The translations under genes were made by a program, and so were the position numbers. DNA of 64,000 nt from a virus: the IMG/VR virus record IMGVR_UViG_3300031730_000002, positions 1 through 64,000 of that record; one strand, given 5' to 3'. Shown here one piece after another: positions 15,356 to 24,300 of the stretch (position 1 is the stretch's first letter; each line of letters begins with the position of its first letter). Below the pieces are notes generated by a model. The model did no database searches, was not told where the DNA came from, and was given only the letters and a program-made list of their open reading frames with translations.

Positions 15356-16576
15356 ATGGGTGCGAAGTTTTTCAATGCTGCTGGCGCGATCCAGGACGTC
15401 GATCTGCCTGCGAGCATCTACTCGCTGGCTTCCGCCGCGAACCGGTCCGTGGCCGCCTACATCAACTCGAAGTACGAGACCGATGAGGCCAAGTTCGGTA
15501 CGACCTTCAACCAGATGCTTGCCGCGGCTGGCCTGCTGGTTCCCGATCCCAAGGTGCAGAAGAACTTCGGCCTCCGCGCGCCGATGATGGCCGACGTGCT
15601 TGCGGGCACGGTCGACTTCTCGGCTGCCTCGAACAGCCAACAGTTCGGCAATGCCGCACCGTCCACCGGCACCTCGCGCACCCTGTTCCCGGCCGCACTG
15701 ATCGCCTACATGGAGACGGCGCTCGTCAAGAACTACGAGATGGACGCCGCGGTGTTCGATCAGATGGTCGCGACCGACTTCTCGATCAACGGTGACCGTT
15801 TCGAGCAGCCGCAGATCAACATGGCCACCCTGAACGGCCCGAACAGCGCGCTGGCTTCGCGCCGAGCGCAGCTCGCCGGCCCGGCCGCGATGATGCAGTT
15901 CACGACTTCGGACGTGACCCGCAAAATCCCGACCTACGCACTGGGCATGGAGTTCTCGAAAGAGGCTCTCAAGGCCACCACGCTGGATCTGGTCGGCATG
16001 TCCGTCAGCCGTCAGCTGATGGTCGAGCGCGACTCCTGGGTGAACTCCTACATCAGCGACATCTACGCTGGTGACCTGGACATCAACACCGGTTCGCTGT
16101 CTTCGCTGGGCTACTCGGTGAACACCAGCACGCTGGACGCGACCGCGACCACGACCATCACGCAGAAGGCGTGGCTGAAGTGGCTGTTCCGCAATCGCAA
16201 GTACCGCATCATCAACTGGGTGATGTGCGACCTGGCGACGTACCTGCTGATCGAAGGTCGCACCGGTCGTCCGTCGCTGACCGCGATCGACATGACCCTG
16301 CCGCGTCTCGACCCGCAAGCGCGGATCGTCAACGGCGTCATCGGCGACGTGAAGGTCTTCATCGTCGACGATGCGAGCGCTGGTGGCCCGCTGCCGGCCG
16401 GCACCGTGCTGGGCTTGGACAGCCGCTACGGCATCGCACGCGTGCGCAACGCGAGCGCTGACGTGTCGGCCGCCGAGAGCTACGCTCTGCGCCAGACCGA
16501 AGCCTTCATGGTTCAGTTCGCCGAGATCTGCTACCGTCTGCACCCCGACGCCTTCGACACCCTCGTGGTGGCGTAA
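15356..16576 (+). CDS. major capsid protein
   Basis: 406 residues, with a strong AAGGAG ribosome-binding site. It follows protease, scaffold and decoration genes and precedes the connectors, the usual place of the HK97-fold capsid protein. The sequence has an N-terminal helical arm, a long mixed alpha/beta core and a C-terminal part with strands such as VFIVDDASAGG and GIARVRNASADV that fit the A-domain. A coliphage-like lysine/asparagine crosslink cannot be judged. High confidence by context; no short signature exists. Confidence 0.82.
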   Translation: MGAKFFNAAGAIQDVDLPASIYSLASAANRSVAAYINSKYETDEAKFGTTFNQMLAAAGLLVPDPKVQKNFGLRAPMMADVLAGTVDFSAASNSQQFGNAAPSTGTSRTLFPAALIAYMETALVKNYEMDAAVFDQMVATDFSINGDRFEQPQINMATLNGPNSALASRRAQLAGPAAMMQFTTSDVTRKIPTYALGMEFSKEALKATTLDLVGMSVSRQLMVERDSWVNSYISDIYAGDLDINTGSLSSLGYSVNTSTLDATATTTITQKAWLKWLFRNRKYRIINWVMCDLATYLLIEGRTGRPSLTAIDMTLPRLDPQARIVNGVIGDVKVFIVDDASAGGPLPAGTVLGLDSRYGIARVRNASADVSAAESYALRQTEAFMVQFAEICYRLHPDAFDTLVVA

Positions 16577-16605
16577 GCGACAACGCCACTTCACAGGAGA
16601 GCTAC

Positions 16606-16902
16606 ATGAGCAAAATGGTCTACGTCAACAGCCACGCCCAGTTCCCGATGATCGACGCCGTGGACGGTACACGCTTCGAAGCTGGCGAGCCGAAGAAGGT
16701 GGCCGACAACCGCTGGATCGCAGCGCAGGTGGATGCCGGTGTGCTCTACTACTGCGATGCGGACGGCGTTGCGATTGTGGCCAAGGGCGCTGCCGATACC
16801 CCGGCAGAAACCCAAGCGAAGGCCGCGGACAAAGACCCCATGCTCACCAAAGAGGCCGTTCCGGCACTCGGCGGCGGCGTGAAGTCCGGCACCGCGACCT
16901 GA
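16606..16902 (+). CDS. small head-associated protein, 98 aa
   Basis: Preceded by AGGAGAG. Begins MSKMVYVNSHAQFPM; the first 60 residues look like a compact beta domain, followed by a flexible Ala/Lys-rich tail. Sits between major capsid and connectors and is followed by a strong terminator, so it is likely made with the capsid protein. Possibly a head-completion or decoration protein; unproven. Confidence 0.55.
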   Translation: MSKMVYVNSHAQFPMIDAVDGTRFEAGEPKKVADNRWIAAQVDAGVLYYCDADGVAIVAKGAADTPAETQAKAADKDPMLTKEAVPALGGGVKSGTAT

Positions 16903-16924
16903 GCGCAACAGGCACCTGTCTGGA

Positions 16925-16947
16925 GGCCCGCTACGAGCGGGCCTTTT
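16925..16947 (+). terminator. rho-independent terminator after capsid genes
   Basis: GGCCCGCT (16925-16932), 3-base loop, AGCGGGCC (16936-16943), then TTTT. A perfect 8-bp GC-rich stem with a T-run, 22 bases after the 98-aa gene. It separates the highly expressed capsid block from the connector genes. Confidence 0.8.
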
Positions 16948-16977
16948 CATTCCTGCAGCCCTGCGAGACAATGCGAC

Positions 16978-17460
16978 ATGCTGACCGACTACACCTCGTA
17001 TGACGACATCCGCGCAGCACTGGGTGTCGCGCCGGAAGAGATCACCGATGAGGTGCTCGCGCTCAACAGCTACGAGCAGATCCTGACGTTCGATCTCTAT
17101 GATCTGACGCCGGCCATCGGCCCCTACTACTTGGCGCTGTCTGGTGTGCTGACAGCCGACCAGGAGCGCTTCAAGGATCTGATGCAGGTCTACGCCGCCT
17201 ACGTGATCGCGAAGCATCTGCTCACCAGCCTGCCGATGTTCGGGCCACAGAGCATCAAGGACGCCAAGACCGAGATCCAGCGGATCAGCGACCCGTACAA
17301 GGCGACGCGAGAGGGTGTCCTGGCGTTCTACGAGCTGATGCGGGCCCGCTTGCTGGCCGCCTATCTGGTGCTGGTGCCCAGCGCGCCGATCTCGTCTGCC
17401 GCGGTCTTCAATGTGATGGCCGCAATCCCGCTGGGGGCTGACCCTGTTACTGGAGTCTGA
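16978..17460 (+). CDS. head-tail connector / adaptor protein, 160 aa
   Basis: Mostly helical protein beginning MLTDYTSYDDIRAALGV, a form typical of head-tail adaptors (HK97 gp6 type) that bind under the portal and close the head. The first of four small genes in the order adaptor, stopper, tail completion, tail terminator. An aromatic- and acid-rich N-terminal half and hydrophobic C-terminus (YLVLVPSAPISSAAVF) are visible. Starts soon after the terminator, without a strong ribosome-binding site. Confidence 0.65.
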   Translation: MLTDYTSYDDIRAALGVAPEEITDEVLALNSYEQILTFDLYDLTPAIGPYYLALSGVLTADQERFKDLMQVYAAYVIAKHLLTSLPMFGPQSIKDAKTEIQRISDPYKATREGVLAFYELMRARLLAAYLVLVPSAPISSAAVFNVMAAIPLGADPVTGV

Positions 17461-17462
17461 GC

Positions 17463-18293
17463 ATGCGCCTTAAGGACGCCGCCAAGCGCTTCAACGACGC
17501 GCAGGCATACGACGCCTACACCAGCGATCCGCTGTTCAAGTGCCAGTTCACGAGCTTCGATGACCATTCGGCAGATGGCGCCACGGCGCGCCGCCGGGTG
17601 CTCAACATCCCCGAGAACCTCACGATCCCGACGCGGCGCTGCATCCGGCTGTACGACCAGGCTTGGCTTGTGGGCGTGGGGTCGCCAGACAGCTTCGCCG
17701 GCAGCGCGATCCGGGTCCAGTACGGCATGAAGAAGGCCACGGACCTTGCCCTGCTGGCCACGCCTGCCGGCGTGCTCACGTCGACCGGCATGCGGGCCTA
17801 CGTGCAGAAGCACTACTACCGCGACAACATGGACACGAAGACCGAGTCGGACAACCAGATCGCCTGGAACGTCTTCGTCGCGCCGGTCGAGACTGTGATC
17901 ACCGGCATGTTCATCGTGGCCGATGTGCTGCTGCGGGTACGGAACACCTACCTGCCGGTCGAGGGCTTGCGCGTGGCGCAGTGTGATGATCTCGGGCCGG
18001 TCTCGATCGTTGCGGCCACCTTCACCGAGAACGGTACGTACAACCCACTGACAGACACTTGGGGCACTGTCAACATCGCCACGACGGTGATCCTGGTGGA
18101 CTACGCACGGCTGTACCAACTCGCCTCGAAGGCAGATCCGACCTACGAGCCGGGCGATGTCTCGGTACTTGTGCGGCAGGCCGCCGTGACCCCGGCTGTG
18201 GGGGCACGCTTCACCATGAATGGCAAAACCTGGAGGGTGCTGTCAGTCCAGTCTGAGCTGGATAGCTGGCTGCTGCACGCACGAATTGGTTGA
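17463..18293 (+). CDS. head closure (stopper) protein
   Basis: 276 residues, starting two bases after the adaptor gene. Beta-rich, with a C-terminal segment (GDVSVLVRQAAVTPAVGARFTMNGKTWRV) of the kind seen in phage head-tail joining proteins, where a loop plugs the portal channel. It is longer than the usual 110-residue stopper, so it may carry an extra N-terminal domain. Function inferred from position and strand pattern. Confidence 0.55.
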   Translation: MRLKDAAKRFNDAQAYDAYTSDPLFKCQFTSFDDHSADGATARRRVLNIPENLTIPTRRCIRLYDQAWLVGVGSPDSFAGSAIRVQYGMKKATDLALLATPAGVLTSTGMRAYVQKHYYRDNMDTKTESDNQIAWNVFVAPVETVITGMFIVADVLLRVRNTYLPVEGLRVAQCDDLGPVSIVAATFTENGTYNPLTDTWGTVNIATTVILVDYARLYQLASKADPTYEPGDVSVLVRQAAVTPAVGARFTMNGKTWRVLSVQSELDSWLLHARIG

Positions 18294-18771
18294 GCTGGAT
18301 ACTTCCGGGATCGATGCGTTTCTCCTGCAGCTCAACACGCTGCAGGCGAGTTTCAACTCGCAGGTGAACGAGAGGTTTCGTCACTGGGTTGGTGTGATTT
18401 TCGAGGACATCGTGCAGCTCACTCCTCAGTGGTCAGGGAATCTCGCAGCCAACTGGTATGTGGGTGTCGACGCGCTGAGTGAAGCTGAGAATACGATACC
18501 CGAGAAGGCGATCATGTGGCCGCTCGATCTTTACGCCGCAGCGCATGAGCGTGGGGACGAGGCGGCTGTGGAAATTTCACTGCGCCGGTTTGCCGAAGAG
18601 ACGTTCAACTGGTCGGAGAGGGTCTATATTTACAACCCGACCGAGATCGCTCCCGATGTCGAGGCTCAATCCATCTACATTCGGCCGGAGAATCTGGTTG
18701 ATGGTCGTGTGCACATGATCGCGCACGCGGCCTTCTTCTACTCCAGCTACCAACCTCCAGGCTTGCAATGA
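18286..18771 (+). CDS. tail completion protein (HK97 gp10-like)
   Basis: About 161 residues. The helical segment around residues 20-50 (RFRHWVGVIFEDIVQLTPQ then SGNLAANW) matches the pattern of gp10-type neck proteins, in which a helix is followed by TPxxxGxLxxxW. These attach the tail to the head. The start is unclear: I use a TTG at 18286 overlapping the previous stop, because the only in-frame ATG (18220) lies deep within the stopper gene and has no ribosome-binding site. It overlaps the next gene by 4 bases (ATGA). Confidence 0.65.
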   Translation: MVELDTSGIDAFLLQLNTLQASFNSQVNERFRHWVGVIFEDIVQLTPQWSGNLAANWYVGVDALSEAENTIPEKAIMWPLDLYAAAHERGDEAAVEISLRRFAEETFNWSERVYIYNPTEIAPDVEAQSIYIRPENLVDGRVHMIAHAAFFYSSYQPPGLQ

Positions 18772-19184
18772 CTTTCGAAGCTGCACGAGTGGCGCTGGTG
18801 ACGCGGTTCGAGCTTGCGCTCGCTGCATACCCGACGACAAAACCGAAGGTGCAGTACCAAAACCGTGACCTGATCGACACCAAGGTGCAGGTCGAGCCTT
18901 GGGTTTCTTTCTCGATCGTGAATCTCACAGGCAAGCAGCTCGATCTGTCGAATAAGCCCATGAGTGGGCAATATGGCCAGATTGTGCTGGCTGCGATGGC
19001 CAGAGAGAACACCGGCAGTAGCAAGGCTAACCTGCTGCTTGACTACTTCCTGCCTTGGCTCGAATTGAAAGAGCTTGGCGTGGTACGCACCCATTCTGCG
19101 ATGGGGGCGAAGAATTTCGTGAAAGACGGCTGGGAAGGTTACCCGCTTTTGATTCCTTTCTGGTGGCTGCGAGTTGCCACTTGA
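18768..19184 (+). CDS. tail terminator protein
   Basis: 138 residues, resembling DUF4128-type tail terminators: an N-terminal helix (FEAARVALVTRFELALAAYP), strands with conserved PWV, and a C-terminal hydrophobic strand (LIPFWWLRVAT). Such proteins cap the growing tail tube and form the joining surface for the head. Overlaps the preceding gene by four bases and lies directly before the tail tube gene, as expected. Confidence 0.7.
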   Translation: MTFEAARVALVTRFELALAAYPTTKPKVQYQNRDLIDTKVQVEPWVSFSIVNLTGKQLDLSNKPMSGQYGQIVLAAMARENTGSSKANLLLDYFLPWLELKELGVVRTHSAMGAKNFVKDGWEGYPLLIPFWWLRVAT

Positions 19185-19202
19185 CCCACCCTCGTACATA
19201 AT
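19174..19202 (+). promoter_or_regulatory. sigma70-like promoter before tail tube gene
   Basis: TTGCCA (19174-19179), 17-base spacer, CATAAT (19197-19202). Located at the 3' end of the tail terminator gene and 37 bases upstream of the tube gene, which is needed in many copies. Confidence 0.45.
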
Positions 19203-19238
19203 CGGCGCTGATCGCGCCTTCCTCATTCGGAGAAAACT

Positions 19239-20459
19239 ATGCCGACGCTTGCCTCAACCAGTCGTGTCCAGCTGGCCTACATTCTGGAGTCGGTCTTTGG
19301 CACGACGCCGGGCGCCGGCAACGGCAGCTACCTGCGTTGCACCGGGGAGTCGATGGACTTCGCGGTCACGAAAGAGACCTCCAAGGAGCTGCGCTCCGAT
19401 CGTCAGCTGTCGAGCGTTGTGCCGGTATCGGCGCAGGGATCGGGCGGCTTCAACTTCCACCTGAACTACGCCGAGTACGATCCGTTCCTGCAGTCGCTGC
19501 TGCAGAACGCGCCGACCGTGTTCGGCACCAATGGCGAGTCGGCCGGCGCATCGGTGGTGACCTTCGCTACCGGCACGCTGACCGCCAGCGTGGCGACGGC
19601 CGGCGCAGACAGCTGGGCTACCTTGCAGCTGGGCCAGTTTTTCCAGGTCAGTGCGACCGGCGACGCCAACGATCTTAAGGTGCTGCGGGTCTCGACCACC
19701 GTCGCCCCGACCACCACCGTCATCACGCTCGATGCGGGCACGCCAGCCGTCGCCAGTGTTGCAGTGGCGGGCGTCAAGCTGCGGGCCGCGCGCTTCACCA
19801 ACGGCGTGACGCAGACCAGCTTCACCATCGAGCGCCAGTCGCCCGACGTGACGCAGGTGCTGACCTACCGCGGCATGACCCCCAGCAAGATGTCGCTCAA
19901 GTTCGAGGCTGCGGCGCTGACCGATGGCTCGTTCGAGTTCATCGGCAAGGGTGCCACGCGTGGCACCGCGACGGCACTGCCCGGCACGCTGGTCGCATCG
20001 AAGACCTACGACATCCACAACGCAGCGTCCGGCATCGGCCTGGTGTGGGAAGCTGGCGTGCCGCTGGTTTCGACCTTCATCAAGAGCCTGTCGCTCGACT
20101 ACGACAACAACCACCGCGCGCAGCAAGCCATCGGCATCCTGGGTCTGGTGGGCGTCGGCTCGGGCACCATCCAGTTCAAGGCCACGATGGAGATGTACTT
20201 CGCTGACGGTGCGATGTACGACAAGTTCCTGGCCAACACCTACACCTCGCTGGCAGTGTCGTCGATCGACTCCACCGGCGCGGGCTACGTCTTCAGCTTC
20301 CCGAAGGTCAACTTCATGTCGTCGAAGATCGTCGCCGGTGCGAAGGACCAAGACCTGATGGCCAGCTTCGAAGTGATGATGGTGGCCGACGACAGCAACG
20401 CGGTTCCCGCGCTGCGCAAGACGATCTTCATCGATCGCGTCGGCCCGGCGGTTCCGTAA
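19239..20459 (+). CDS. major tail tube protein
   Basis: 406 residues, resembling the Phage_tube_2 family: an N-terminal part with VQLAYILESVFGTTP and GESMDFAVTKETSKELR, then long beta-rich regions. Many copies polymerise as hexameric rings to make the tail tube. Residues about 95-180 look like an inserted Thr/Val/Ala-rich beta domain. It has an own upstream promoter and a strong downstream terminator, consistent with high expression. Confidence 0.82.
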   Translation: MPTLASTSRVQLAYILESVFGTTPGAGNGSYLRCTGESMDFAVTKETSKELRSDRQLSSVVPVSAQGSGGFNFHLNYAEYDPFLQSLLQNAPTVFGTNGESAGASVVTFATGTLTASVATAGADSWATLQLGQFFQVSATGDANDLKVLRVSTTVAPTTTVITLDAGTPAVASVAVAGVKLRAARFTNGVTQTSFTIERQSPDVTQVLTYRGMTPSKMSLKFEAAALTDGSFEFIGKGATRGTATALPGTLVASKTYDIHNAASGIGLVWEAGVPLVSTFIKSLSLDYDNNHRAQQAIGILGLVGVGSGTIQFKATMEMYFADGAMYDKFLANTYTSLAVSSIDSTGAGYVFSFPKVNFMSSKIVAGAKDQDLMASFEVMMVADDSNAVPALRKTIFIDRVGPAVP

Positions 20460-20475
20460 TCCTTGCCGGGATGAG

Positions 20476-20497
20476 GCGGGACTGCGGTCCCGCTTTT
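20476..20497 (+). terminator. rho-independent terminator after tail tube gene
   Basis: GCGGGAC (20476-20482), 4-base loop, GTCCCGC (20487-20493), then TTTT. Lies 16 bases after the tube gene stop and just before a promoter for the chaperone genes. Confidence 0.8.
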
Positions 20498-20509
20498 CTT
20501 CCTTCACAC

Positions 20510-20537
20510 TTGACACTATTACCAACGCTGCTATATT
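20510..20537 (+). promoter_or_regulatory. strong sigma70-like promoter before tail chaperones
   Basis: TTGACA (20510-20515), 16-base spacer, TATATT (20532-20537). Close to consensus. Directly follows a terminator, so the tail assembly genes from 20560 on can be transcribed as a separate unit. Confidence 0.65.
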
Positions 20538-20559
20538 GCAGCTTTCATCTGGAGATCTC

Positions 20560-20952
20560 ATGGACATCGGCAAAGAATTCACCACCGACCTCGGCAAAGA
20601 AGAGGACGGTGTGCCCGTTGAGTTGGGTGATGCGACGCTGATCATCGCGCGCACCTCGACCGACGCCTACGAAAAGATGGTCGACAGTCTGTTCAAGAAG
20701 CACAAGAAGGTGCTCGACATGAAGAACAAGGCCTCGAAGACCCTCTCCGACAATCTGATGGCTGAAGTCGTTGGCAGCACGGTACTGAAGGGCTGGAGTG
20801 GCGTGACCGAGAACGGCGTCGAGTTGCCCTTCAGCAAAGAGAATGCGATTCGCCTGAGCCGCATCAAGGACTTCCGGGCCTTCGTGATGTCGAAGGCCAG
20901 TGACTTCGAGCTGTACAAGCTGGCAGTCGAGGAAGAAGTCACGGGAAACTGA
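20560..20952 (+). CDS. tail assembly chaperone G
   Basis: 130-residue protein starting at an ATG with CTGGAG upstream. Equivalent in position, size and downstream frameshift site to lambda gpG, which with gpG-T coats the tape measure before tube polymerisation. Helical, charged sequence, ending EEEVTGN. The stop codon at 20950-20952 immediately follows the slippery heptamer at 20943-20949. Confidence 0.85.
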   Translation: MDIGKEFTTDLGKEEDGVPVELGDATLIIARTSTDAYEKMVDSLFKKHKKVLDMKNKASKTLSDNLMAEVVGSTVLKGWSGVTENGVELPFSKENAIRLSRIKDFRAFVMSKASDFELYKLAVEEEVTGN

Positions 20953-21341
20953 TCGAGTGCCTCCAGTGGCAGGTGGTGTGGGGGCACCAGATCGAGTACC
21001 TCGAAGGGCTCGAAGAGAAGCTCGGGATCACCCCGAAAGCGTTGCTGAATCGCCCCGAGCCTCACCAGCTCGGCGGTCGGCTTTATAGCGGCTTCAACGC
21101 CCTCTCGTCCAGCCGTGGGTACGGCATGGGCGGGCCACTTGCGATCACGATCGAGGCCATCTTTGCTTACTGCCAGATGTTCGAGATCGGCAGCCCTGAT
21201 GAACGTCTGACATTCCTTCGGGCTGTGCAGCGTCTTGATGCTGCCTACCTGGCTGCAGTGGCTGCTCGTGCTGACAACCCTACTGGGGCTGCAGTTGTCG
21301 ACCAAGGCATTCCCCTCGACAATCCAGCATCAAAGGGGTAA
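20560..21341 (+). CDS. tail assembly chaperone G-T (-1 frameshift product)
   Basis: A -1 shift on GGGAAAC (20943-20949, read as G GGA AAC in frame 0) moves ribosomes from codon AAC at 20947-20949 into the frame that continues GKLIECLQWQVVWG and ends at 21341. The fusion is about 260 residues: 130 of G plus 130 of T. The T part has no ribosome-binding site and no plausible start in the gap, which supports frameshifting. Lambda uses the nearly identical GGGAAAG. The T part should recruit the tail tube protein or tape measure. Confidence 0.88.
20943..20949 (+). promoter_or_regulatory. programmed -1 frameshift slippery site
   Basis: Heptamer GGGAAAC fits X XXY YYZ in the correct frame and sits immediately before the frame-0 stop TGA. 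The -1 frame is open for about 130 codons after it. Both tRNAs can re-pair after slipping by one base. Confidence 0.88.
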
Positions 21342-21347
21342 GAGCAC

Positions 21348-24300
21348 ATGGGTCCGTCACTCGCGCTAGGCGTAAACGCAAAGGGCCAAGAAACTCTCGT
21401 CGGGCTTAACGAGCAGCTGGCCCTGCTTCGCGCCAATCTCGCAGCTCTGAAAGGCTCCGGGAAAGCAGACCTCTCCGGTCTGTCGAGTGCCGCCGCAGAG
21501 ATCAAGAAGTTTCGTAGCGAGTTCGCAGACTCAAACGCAGGTCTGCGCACGTCATTCGCCGAGCTTGCCGAAGCGATCAAGGGCGGTTTCAGCAAGGTCT
21601 CCAGCGAAGCCGAGACATCAGGCAAGAAGACCCGCAGCATCGTCTCGAAAGAGCGTGCCGGCCTGCAGGCTGAGTACGAGAAGTACCTTGCCGATGGCGT
21701 CAAGTTCACCGACGCTCAACTGCAACAGATGAAGGACTCAGGTATTCGGCTTGTGGCTGCTCAAGCTGCGATGCTGAAGGCCCGACAAGTCGCTGCGCCG
21801 GCCAACAAGCAGATCCTCAGTGGCGGGGACTTCACCAATCCGCGCCCGCCGTCAGCCAAGGACACCGAGATCGAGGCGGCGTGGGCCGCCTACTCGAAGT
21901 CGACTGCTGACAGCGTTGCTGCCAGCAAGGCCTCCGCGTGGGTGCGCGCCGAGAGTGCGGCCAACACCGAGATCTCGGCAGCGATGGTGCAGTCCGACAG
22001 GGGCTTTGCTGAGCTGGCCAAGCAGTCAGCCGCGCGGCGTGTCGCTGCGGCTGAAGCGGCAGCTGCGGTGGAATCCAAGGGCATCGCTGCGGCAGAGGCG
22101 TTCGCCACCAAGCAGATCCTTGCCGATCGAGCTGAGGCCGACGCGCGGTACGCCGCCGGCCTGAAGGCGTCGAGCGACATCCGGCAGGCTGCGCAGACCA
22201 AGGCCCGTCAGGAGGACGCCGCGTGGGCCAGCCGTGCCCCGAAGTCGGGCATCAACGATGCGTGGGACAAGATCGAGAAGGATCGGGCCACGCAGCAGGT
22301 CTCCAGCTTCAAGCAGGCCAACCAGGGCTTCAAGGCTATCGAGATGGCTGCCGCGGCCGAGCGCGTCGCCGCGCACGAGAGCAGCGTTGCTGCTGAGGTG
22401 GCTGGCATCAAGGCAGCCGACGCCTTCGCCCATGCCGACATGCAGCGCCGGCACGCCAACAACGTGAAGGCAGCGAAAGAGTACGCCGACACCCAAGCTG
22501 AGGTGCAGGCGCTGCGTGAGCGCGATCAGAAGCTCGATGCCGCCTTCGCAGCATCGAACGAGCGGGCTCGCGCCCGCACGTTGGTGGGTGCGCGGGCCCA
22601 GCTCGACCAAGGCCTGCCGGTGGCCACGGTGCAGCAGAACTTCGGTGGGCAGGCCACGGGCCTTGCCCAAGCTGCAACAAGCCTGAAGAGCCTGCAGGCC
22701 GAGCTTGCGACGGCGCCCACCAAGACCAAGATCATGTCCGCGGCGCTCAACGACCTGCACAGCGCGGCGCGCGGGGTTGCATCGGGCTTTGGCGCCATGT
22801 TCCTGACGTGGGGCAACATCGCCCCGCTGCTGGCCGGCGCGGCGCTGTCCAACGCCTTCGTGCAGACCGTCAAGCTGGGCTCGGCGGTCCAGCAGACCCT
22901 CGCGATCATCAAGGAGCTGGGCGGCAATACTGTGGCCGAGGTTGGCCAGGTGAAGGCCACGTTGCTCGACCTCGCTGCAGCGGGTCCGTATGGGCCGCGC
23001 GAGATCGCGGAAGCGTTCAAGACGCTGTCACTCGCTGGTCTCGATGCGAAGCAGCAAGTTGCGGCAATCAAGGATGTCTTGAACTTCTCGGTTGCTGGTG
23101 ACCTCGGGATCGAGAAGGCCGCCGAGTCTTTGGTGACCATCGGTACTGCCTTCAAGTACACCGCAGACAACTACAACCGAGTTGGCGATGTCATCGCCAA
23201 GACTGCGGCTGTGTCTGTGGCCAGCGTTGAAGGCACGGCCAAGGCATTCGCCACTGCATCACCACTTGCGGAACAGTATGGCATCTCGCTTGAAGATGTT
23301 GCTGTGCAGGTTGCACTGCTGAGCAACATCGGCATCAAGAACACTGCGGCCGGTACTTCGATTCGTAACTTCTACCAGCAGATCTTGGCCGAGACGCCCA
23401 AGGTCGTGAACGCGCTCAAGCAGTTGAAGTTTGATCCGCGCGACGCACAAGGCAATGTGAAGGAGTCTGTCCAGCTTGTGACCGAGCTGGCAGCTGCACT
23501 GAACAAGCTGGATAACCGCGGTCGGCAGAATGCCATTGCGCAGATCACCAACGAGCGAGGCAATAAGGATGTCGCCTCGTTGCTCGATGCTGTCAACAAG
23601 ACAGTTGAGGTGAAGCAAGCAGACGGTACTGTCCAGATTTTGTCTGGCCTTCAGGCCGCCAAGCGAGCGATCGTTGATGCTGCAGGCTTCGCTTCGATCG
23701 CAGCAGCGAACATGTCGTTGACGACATCCAATCAGATTAAGGGCGTCTTCTCCGCTTTGCAGGGCTCGTTGCTGACTGCCTTCGATGAGATCGAGCCCTC
23801 GGTCCTGAAGGTTGCAGTTACTCTCAAGCAAGCGTTCAACTCCGACGACTTCAAATCGGCAGTGCAGGGTCTGGCCAGCACGGTGGCCAACCTGACGGTG
23901 TTCCTTGTTGAGCACGCTGCGGCTATTGGTGGGGTGATCGCCGCCTACATCGCCTTCAAGGGTGCGATGGCGGGTGTGGCAATCGCCACTGGTGTGCTCG
24001 CAGGTGTCACTACGCTGACCACCGCATACCGCGCAATGAAGGTTGAGGTGGCTGCCACCGCGCTGATCTGGCCTGTGCTCAGTACCGGAATGGCTGCGAC
24101 TACCGGTGTGACTGTGGCGAACACTGCAGCGACTGCCGGCAACACCATCGCGCAAGAGGCATCGGCCATTGCTACCACAGCAGCAGGTGTTGCTTCGCGC
24201 GGAGCAGCTACCGGATTTGCGCTGATGCGTGCTGCACTCGGCCCGATCGCCTTCCTGCTTGGCGGCATCGTGACCCTGTGGATGCTCTACAAGAGCACGA

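Noticed and set aside
14141-16594. Long minus-strand frames opposite scaffold, decoration and capsid genes
   Set aside because: Shadow frames; the plus-strand genes have clear ribosome-binding sites and expected order.
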